The notes under the pieces: generated by a model
What the model saw: only the letters and a program-made list of their open reading frames with translations
The model's database searches: none
Told to the model about the DNA's origin: nothing
Program-made: the position numbers and the translations under genes
Assembly (NCBI GenBank): GCA_022836615.1
Contig: MU405352.1
Coordinates: 36,083 to 100,082, forward strand
Source of the DNA: Annulohypoxylon bovei var. microspora
Lineage: Eukaryota; Ascomycota; Sordariomycetes; Xylariales; Hypoxylaceae
Length of the DNA stretch: 64,000 bases
Reading direction: 5' to 3'
In this document: piece after piece, positions 55,899 through 64,000 of the stretch
How positions within the stretch are numbered: position 1 is the stretch's first letter
How the letters are laid out: every line of letters begins with the position of its first letter

Positions 55899-58800
55899 TT
55901 TTTTTTAATAAAAGCAAACGAATAAAAACGTATTTTACATGATATTTTAAAGCCATTTTTAAGGTCTTTGAAAACTTAAACGAAAAACATATAAAAAAAT
56001 ATATATACATTATAACATTTATAAAACTTATAAAACTTATTAAACTTTATCGCGATAACGGTTAAACCCGTTATAATAATTATTAAATTAATTGTAACGT
56101 TAAATTATTATTTTTCATTTAAAGGTTAACACGGCGGCGTTTAATAATAAAAATAATTATTAAAACTCGCGATGTTTTAAAGTTATATGGTAATTTAAAT
56201 TACTTGGTGTAATTTTTAAAGCTTTTTTTAATTTTAATAATATTTTTATAAACCACGTTAATAATAATAATATTATTAACTTATATAATAATAATTAAAT
56301 TCGTTTTAATAATAAAATTAATATTAATTTTATGTTAAAATTCGTTAATAATAATTTATAAATTTATAATAACATTAAAAAAAGCATTATTATTAAATTA
56401 AATGTTAAATTTAAATTTAATTTAAGTTAAATTTAAATGATTTAAATATATTAATTTATTTACGATTATTATATTAAACATATAATTAAATTTATAATAA
56501 TAAATTATTAATAATATTAATTTATTTAATAAATTTTTTTTAAAAAGTTTATATAAATAATAATTAATAATAACTTTAATGAATATATTTTATATAAATT
56601 TAATTTTACCGTAATTAATAAAAATGTTATTAAATATAAATTTTTAAAATTCGTTAATATTTAATAAAACGGTTTTAAATAAATCGTCGTAACTTTTAAT
56701 TTTAATAATAACGCGTTTAATAACCGTTTTTTTATTAACCATTAAATGGGTTTTACCATTAAAGTTATTAAAAATGAATAAATTAATAACGTTAATATTT
56801 AATTAATAATAAACATTTTAAGCGGGGGTATTATTAAGTTAAATAAACTTAACGCGTTTAATATATTAAAAAACCTTTTTAACGGTTTTAATTATGGTTT
56901 TATTAACGGTATTAAATTGTGGATTAACGTTAATAAACGAGTTAAATTAATTGTTTTTAAACTCGTCATCGTTATTATTAATCGTTTTAATATCGTTTTT
57001 ATTAATAAAAGTTAATTTAATTTATTTCGTAAGTTTTTTATTTATATTATCGTTTTTTATAATATTTTAAATAATTAATGTTTACTTAAAATTAATAACG
57101 TTATGTTTAACGTTAATAAACGTGATAAAAAGCGGTAATTATAATATAATTATTGCTTTAACGGTTAATTTAATAATTAAATTAATTGTATTATTAAAAG
57201 GGTTATTTAAAGTTTATTTTATTATTTAATGAATTAATTTAAAGTTTATTATTATATAATGTTAATTATTAAATTTATTAATTATTATATTAATTATTAA
57301 ATGTGTATTATTAAATAATTAAAAGGTTAAAAGATTAAAAAAATATATATAAATATAAAAAATTAAAAAATAATATTTAATTATAATATATTACCTTTAT
57401 ATAAATTAATAAAATTATTAATTATTTTTTAATATATTTTTTTTTTAATGAAAAAATTAATAATTTTATATTTATTTTATAAATAAAATTATTAATAAAT
57501 AAGAAGTAAAAATCGAAAAAATAAACGTGTTAAATTTAATATAATAATTAAATAAATTAATTTTACAATTATTAATTATATTTATATAAATATTTTATTA
57601 ATTATATTATTAAAAGTGGTGTTTATAACGATTAAAAGTTTTATATATAAAACTTTACCATTATTTTTATTATTTTAAGGTTAATTTAATAATATTTTAA
57701 GGTTTATTTTTAATAATAATAATTTAAATTAAATAATTAAATTTTCATATAACATGGTTTATTATTTTAAAATTAATAATAATACCTTGAAATTTATTTT
57801 TATAATAATAATAAATAAATTTATTATTTAAATAAATTTATATTTTTAATGGGTTCGTTATTTATAATAAAATAAAATTATATAAGTAATAAAATTAAAT
57901 ATACTTTACAATTAATTACATTTAATTATATTTTTTATTTAAATTATTAATTATTAAATATAAAAAACTTATTAAATTTCATTATTTAATAAAATATTTA
58001 ACGAGATTTATATAATATATAAAGGTTTTTTTTTAACATTAATACTTATAATTGTAAAATATTAAAATAACCTTTTTAATAATAAATTTAAAAAAAAAAA
58101 AAAAAATGAAAAGGTTATTTTTTCGCACCTTTTTTAATAAATAAAACTTCGATAATTTTAACCATTAATTAATTGTATTTATATAAGTAAATTTTAACCG
58201 TTAACATTATTAATTATATTAATATTATTAACGTTATTAACATAAGTAACGTTATCGGTTTTATTAACGTTATTAAAAACATTTTCAAAGTATATAAAAA
58301 AAACGTCGTTTATATTATCGTCGATTTTAAAATAAAAATTTTTTTTTTTTTTTCAAAGGTTAACTTTAACTTTTTCATCGTTATAATAAATATATTCGTT
58401 TTATATTAATTTATTAATTTTATTATTATTAAGGTCTTTATAAATTTACACGAACTCATTATTATAATACGCTTAAATACCGTTTTTTTTTTTTTACCGT
58501 TTCTTATAACAATAATAACGATTAAAGGTCCGTTAATCACGCTCATCCCGTTAATTATAACGCTTATTATAACCATTATTACGACGGCGGTTAAAATCGT
58601 GATCGTTTCGATTCATGGCGCCGCGACTCGTAACGTTATCGGCGGCAAGTATCGTTTTATTCGCAATAATTTTACTTTTATTAATTAAAATTATAAGTTA
58701 AATCCTTTCTTTTAATTCTTCTTTTAAATCCTTTTTTAAAAATTCAAAATTAATAATATTATTAACCTTAGCTTTTAAATAAAAAATAACCTTAATTTAT

Positions 58801-59616
58801 TATTATTTTAACTTTTTTAAAAAAAATTATAAAATTAATAATAAAGTTAAAAATTATAAAATTAATGGTAATGTTATTATATTTTTAATAATTAAATTTA
58901 AGGTTTAATTAAATTTTAATTAAAGTAAAAACTTTAAATATTTTATTTTTTTTATTTTAATTAAAATAATTTTAATAAATTTTTAATAACCTTTTAATTA
59001 TTTAATAAAATTATTAATTTAAAATTATTTTAATTATTATATAATTAAAAAAATAATAAAATTATTATTATTATTTATAAAATTAAATTTAATAAAAGCT
59101 TTAAATTAATTAATCATTTTAAGCTTTTTTAATTAATTAACTTTAACTTCGTTATAAAGGTAATAATAACGTTTTTAATGATAAAAAAATTGCTTTAATT
59201 TATAAAAATAATAATAATATTATTAATAACATTAAATTTATAATATTAAATACGTTAAATATATTAAATATATATTAAAACATTTTATTAAAAATTTAAT
59301 TAAAGTTTTTTAAATGTTAATGTTATTATTTTTATTTATTAATAAAATTAATATAATAAATTATAAAATAAATTTAAAGATTTTCGTATAAAAATAATAA
59401 TATATATATTAAAAATAAATTTAATAAAATATACATTAAATACATTAATTTAAAAATTTTAATATATATATAAAAATTAATATCATTTAAAATAAATTTA
59501 AAAATTTAAATTTATTATATAATTAAATTATTAAACCTGATATTTTTTTTTTTTCAACGAAAAAGTTAATAATAAAATTAATTAAATTAATCGTTTTAAT
59601 AAATAAACATTAAATA

Positions 59617-59838
59617 TTACAAATTAAGGCTTTTATTAAAGTATTTAAAAAAATATAACTTTAATAATTATAAAATAATTATTCATATTAATTTAATAAT
59701 AATTAAATTAAATAATAAGGTTATTTATATAAAAAGGATTATAATTAATTCATAATTTATAAAATTAATTATAAGTTATTAAAGGTTAATATTAAAAGCG
59801 TTAACCTTAAATAAATTAAAAACCTTAATAGTTTTAAT
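59617..59838 (+). repeat. Direct repeat, right copy (possible LTR)
   Basis: Partner of 55680-55898. It keeps G where the left copy has A at some sites (AAGGTTATTT against AAAATTATTT) and the reverse elsewhere, so each copy was mutated independently, mostly by transitions. Confidence 0.65.
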
Positions 59839-62800
59839 ATTTATTAATTTAAAATTTTTTTTTTATAAATGGGATATAAATTTAAAATTTTTATTAAAAA
59901 TAATATTAAAAAAAATACTATAAAATCTTTAATATTATTTCGTAAAAATTTTAATAAAATCTTTGGTTTTTTTACTTTTAATTTTAAAAAATATAAAATA
60001 AATTATTTTAATAAACGTATTTATTATAACTTAAATAAAATTATATTTATTTAATAATAATAAATTAATAATGAAATTTATAACGATAATATATTAAAGT
60101 TTATAATATAATTTTATAAATTAAAATAATTTATATAAAATGTAATAAAAGATTTTATTTTATTAATAATTTCGGTAACTTTATACGTAATCCCGGATTA
60201 TAATTTTAATATTTAACCATTAAAAGTTTTTAATAATTAATTTTAAGGTTTTATTTATATTTATATGTTTTATTATAAAAGTATCGTATTTAAATTTAAT
60301 GATTTTTAATATAATCGTTTTTAAAATTTAAAAACGATTTTTTTAATAAAATAATTTATTTTTTATTTTAATATTTTTAAATGATTAATATAATTATAAA
60401 ACGTATTTAAAGTCGTTTAAATTTATTTCTTTAATTTAATTAATGAATTTAAAAACTTAATTTAATATTAATATATTATAAAATTTAATTAAAAAAAAAT
60501 AACCATCGATGCGAAATTAAATAAAATTTTATATAAATGCGAAAAATGCTTTTTTTATAAAACCGATTTAATAAATTAATTTTTAATTTTTTTTTTTAAA
60601 TTAATATTATATTAATTTTAAAAAAATATTAACTTTTTCATTTTATTTATTTAATCGGTAATTAATAATAAATTAATATTTCGTAAATTTTTAAACTTAT
60701 TTAATTTATTTTTAATTTAACATTTTAATTATTATAAAATAAATTAAATTTTAATAATTAAAGTAAATTTTAATTCGGTGTTTAATATTTTTTAAATATT
60801 AATGTTATTTATTAAAAAAATTTATAATCGTAAATAATTTTTTATTATAAATTTCGTAATTTATTTTAATAAATATAAATGTAACGGCGTTTAATTACCG
60901 TTACTTTTAAAGTATATTAACGGAATAATTAATTAATATTTTAATTATAAAGTTAATATATAAAAACCTTTTAAAGGAAATTATTTTATGGTTTTTTTTT
61001 TTTAACTTTTTATTTTAAATATTTTTGTTAATAAAGTATATAATCCCGTTATTATATAAGCTTTGTTTTAATTTAAGATTTACTCGCCGTAATATAATAT
61101 TTAAAATCATTTATTCGTTTTATTTTTTTAATTTAAAAGTTTACTTTTAAAATTCTTTTTTTTTTTAAATATGTAAATGTTCACGTATTAATTTAATTCC
61201 TTTTAAGTTATAATATATTTAAAGCTTTATTTTTAATTTACATTTAATTTTTAAAAGCTTTTATTTTTTTAAATAAAATTCTTTATATTAATGGTTATAA
61301 AACTTTATTTTTACCCGCGATAAAACACCTTTTAACACCATTTATTCCATTATTAATTAACGATAACATTTAAACCATTAAATAAAAACTTTAATAAAAA
61401 TGTTAAGTTATTTATTAATTAAATTAATTAATTAAAATTTATTTTTATTCCTTTAATTACATAACCTTAAATTAATAAATTTTTATTTATAATTAAAAAA
61501 AAGTTTTTAACTTTAAAAAAAACATTAAAACCCTTAATAATTTAAAAAATTATTTAATTAATTACTTAATAATAAAATTAAAAGCTTATTCTTCCTTTTA
61601 AAAGAAAAGAAAAAAGGAAAATTCCGTTTATTAATAAATTTTTTAATTAAAATAAACGTGTTTTTTAATTAAATTTATAATAAAGTTCCACCACCCCGCT
61701 TTTAAAGCTTAATACAATAAAAATAAATTTATTTTAAACCGTATTATCCGTTATTTCAAATAAATTAATAATGTTAAAAAATTAATCGCGGATCGTTTTT
61801 TTTTTTATTTTTTTTTTTACCTTTTTTTTTCCTTTTATTCCTTTTACTTCTTTTTACGCCTTTTATTTTTTCACTTTAATTCGTACGTTACAAGATTTAA
61901 TCGTCCTTTTAATGGAATAAAATAACGAGTTTAAAGAATCGGATAACTTTTAACGTACCTTTAAAATATAATTAATAATTTTATTTTTATTTTTATTAAA
62001 AATTTATATTAAAAACTTATGTTTTTTATTAAATAAATTAAATTTTATGTTTAAAAAATAAAAAGTTAATATAAAAAATAAATTTTAAATTAATTAATGG
62101 AAATTTTTTAAAAAATATATTTAATTTATATAACTTTATTTATTTATTAAAAGTAAAATTAAATTAATTTTTTAATTTTTTTTTATTAAAAATAATATTA
62201 ATTAATATATTAAAGTTAAATAAATATATAATTTATTAAAGTTATTATATAATAATTTTAATGTTAAAATTTAAATTAAAAATAACTTTTATAAATTTAA
62301 TATATAATTAAACGAATAATTTTTTAAATTTTATACGCTTTTTATATTATTAACGAATAAAAAAAAATCTTAATATTTAAATAAAAAAAAAATTAAACCA
62401 TTAATTAACCGTTAATTTCCGTATTTAAACATTTTATTATTATTTAAATAAAAAAATAAAGTTTATTAAATTTAAAAATTTTTATTTAATATTAATTTAA
62501 TAATGCGTTAAAGCCGTTTAAAAGAAAGTTAATTTTATAATTTTTTAACTTTAATTTAAAGTTAAAGTTACTTTTAACGTTATAAAAATAACTTTTATCG
62601 GTTTTAATATTTTTCGCTTAATAACGGAAATTATAACTTAAATATATATAAAAAAACTTTTTTAAGTTTTTTTAATTCTTTATTAATGTAACGTTTTCGC
62701 AACGTTTAATATTAATTTAATTTATTATTTTTATAAGTAAAAAGGTTACTTTTTTAATAATTATTTAACGCGTAATGCGAAAGCCGGAATAATAACCACC

Positions 62801-64000
62801 GTTTTAAAAAAAGAATTAACGGAACATAATAAAAACGATATTAATTTAAAATTAAAAGAAAATAACGTTTAAATAAAGCTTTTAATTTAAACGCCTTTTT
62901 ATGTATTTATTTATTAATATTTATTTTTATTAATTTTAACTTTTTTAACCTTATAATAAAAGGATTATAATTTATAATTAATATATTAATTTATTTATAA
63001 AACGTTAACGTAATAATAACGATATAAACATTAATAAATATCGGAATATAAATGTATATAATTATTAATTAATAAAACACGTGTTTAATAATAAATGCAT
63101 AAAACTTTCCCACCATTTAATTTAATTAATTTATTATAATAAAAGGTTTTAATAGATAAATTATTAATTAAATTAATGAGGTAATCCATGTTAACATTTA
63201 AATGTAAAGTAAAAGTTTTTATAACGTATTTATTTTTTTAATAAATTTAAAAAACCGTTTTTAATTTTAAATAATATTAAGGTTTAAATTTTTAACGAAA
63301 CATGATATTATATTAAATAACCGGCGTTAATAATTAATTTTCTTTAAGTCGTTATTTCCCCATTATTATTACGCTTTTAATATTACGTTAAAACTTTTTA
63401 TTTTTTAAAAAAATGTAAATAAAATTATATAAAAAAATATAAAACGTTATAATCGCTTTTAATTTTATGTTTTAAAAGAAAAGTAAATCATTATAACGTT
63501 TATATATTTCATAATAAATTTTATGGTTAAAATAAACCGATAACTTTCCGTTATTATCCCGCTTTTTTTTTTTTTAACTTTTTATTAAACCTCCGATATA
63601 TTTTATACCACCATCCATTATAAACATTTATTTAATTTTAAGCTTAACATTTATTAAAAAGATATTATATTTTTAATAAAACTTTAATATAATTTATAAA
63701 TTATTAAACACTTTTATTTTATTTTATTAAAAATTTAATTTAATTTTTAAAAAAAAATTATAATAAAAAAATAATTTTATTTAAAAGTAAATCATGGAAA
63801 AGTTCCCCTTTTACTTATATAATTTAATTAAAATGTTTTTAAAGAAAAATAATAATTTATTATTATTTTATTAACCTTTTAATTATAAAATAAATTTAAA
63901 AAAAAGTGTTAATTTTATTAAATTATTTTTTTTTTATAATATAAATATAAAATATTTATAAACTTTAAAAAAATATTTATTAAACCATTTACATAAAAAG

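Larger units (their letters stand above)
54530..64000. repeat. A+T-rich, RIP-like isochore without intact genes
   Basis: From about 54530 to the window end the sequence becomes extremely A+T-rich (for example the line at 55381-55440 has only three G or C bases) and is dense in TAAT/TTAA words. Cytosines survive mostly in CG, as expected when CA has been turned to TA. No protein family can be read in any frame; the two longest frames (55624-55845, 59869-60054) are Ile/Asn/Lys/Phe-rich chance or relic products. This fits heavily RIP-mutated transposons, the constitutive heterochromatin of many Pezizomycotina. A pair of direct repeats inside supports a retrotransposon origin. Confidence 0.88.

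Noticed and set aside
59869..60054. 61-codon frame resembling a mitochondrial-style A+T-rich protein
   Set aside because: Composition alone explains it; no conserved motif and the surrounding DNA is RIP-like. I also considered that the whole block is mitochondrial and rejected it, as no mitochondrial gene or tRNA is readable.

Overview
The window looks like a chromosome segment of a filamentous ascomycete (Pezizomycotina; a Sordariomycete is my guess, not proven). The reasons are many short GT-AG introns of about 50-100 bases, a fungal-type non-reducing polyketide synthase (NR-PKS) with a SAT domain, fungal families such as an Rvs161-type BAR protein, DUF1996 and TMEM53/PaxU-like hydrolases, and a terminal block of extreme A+T content that looks like repeat-induced point mutation (RIP). 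No bacterial operon, CRISPR array, rRNA or convincing tRNA was seen. Exon structures were rebuilt by hand from reading frame, splice consensus and protein-family motifs.

Layout. 1-11.8 kb: right end of a secondary-metabolite locus, with the 3' part of a FAD monooxygenase (7 visible exons) and a complete 2533-residue NR-PKS (SAT-KS-AT-PT-ACP-CMeT-TE), the architecture that makes C-methylated aromatic polyketides of the methylorsellinic-acid type. 13-17.2 kb: a secreted DUF1996 protein and a short-chain dehydrogenase. 18.2-25.2 kb: a gene graveyard with three broken genes (PaxU/TMEM53-like hydrolase, multipass membrane protein, alpha/beta hydrolase) around two non-autonomous DNA transposons with long terminal inverted repeats and perfect 9-bp target duplications (Mutator-like), one carrying a nested MITE. 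Four copies of that MITE family lie between 18.7 and 27.5 kb.

23-54.4 kb: mostly ordinary genes. They are a cis-CaaD-type tautomerase, acyl-CoA thioesterase II, proline iminopeptidase, a secreted NucA/NucB-type nuclease in six exons, two unrecognised proteins, a bZIP factor, peptidyl-tRNA hydrolase, Rvs161, a secreted lactonase-like propeller protein, a bicovalent-FAD oligosaccharide oxidase, a two-HKD phospholipase-D-like protein, an amino-acid permease, a single-pass membrane protein and a 5'-truncated ricin-type lectin. 54.5-64 kb: an A+T-rich isochore with no intact gene, containing a pair of 220-bp direct repeats that differ largely by transitions, the trace expected of RIP on a retrotransposon.

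How genes work together: only the monooxygenase and PKS form an obvious pathway pair. The oxidase, lactonase-like protein, nuclease, DUF1996 protein and lectin are secreted or extracellular-type proteins that suit a saprobic or plant-associated life, but nothing in the sequence ties them into one system. I found no clear undescribed multi-gene system; the most novel material is the transposon pair and MITE family, the NucA/NucB gene, and the PKS locus running off the left edge.
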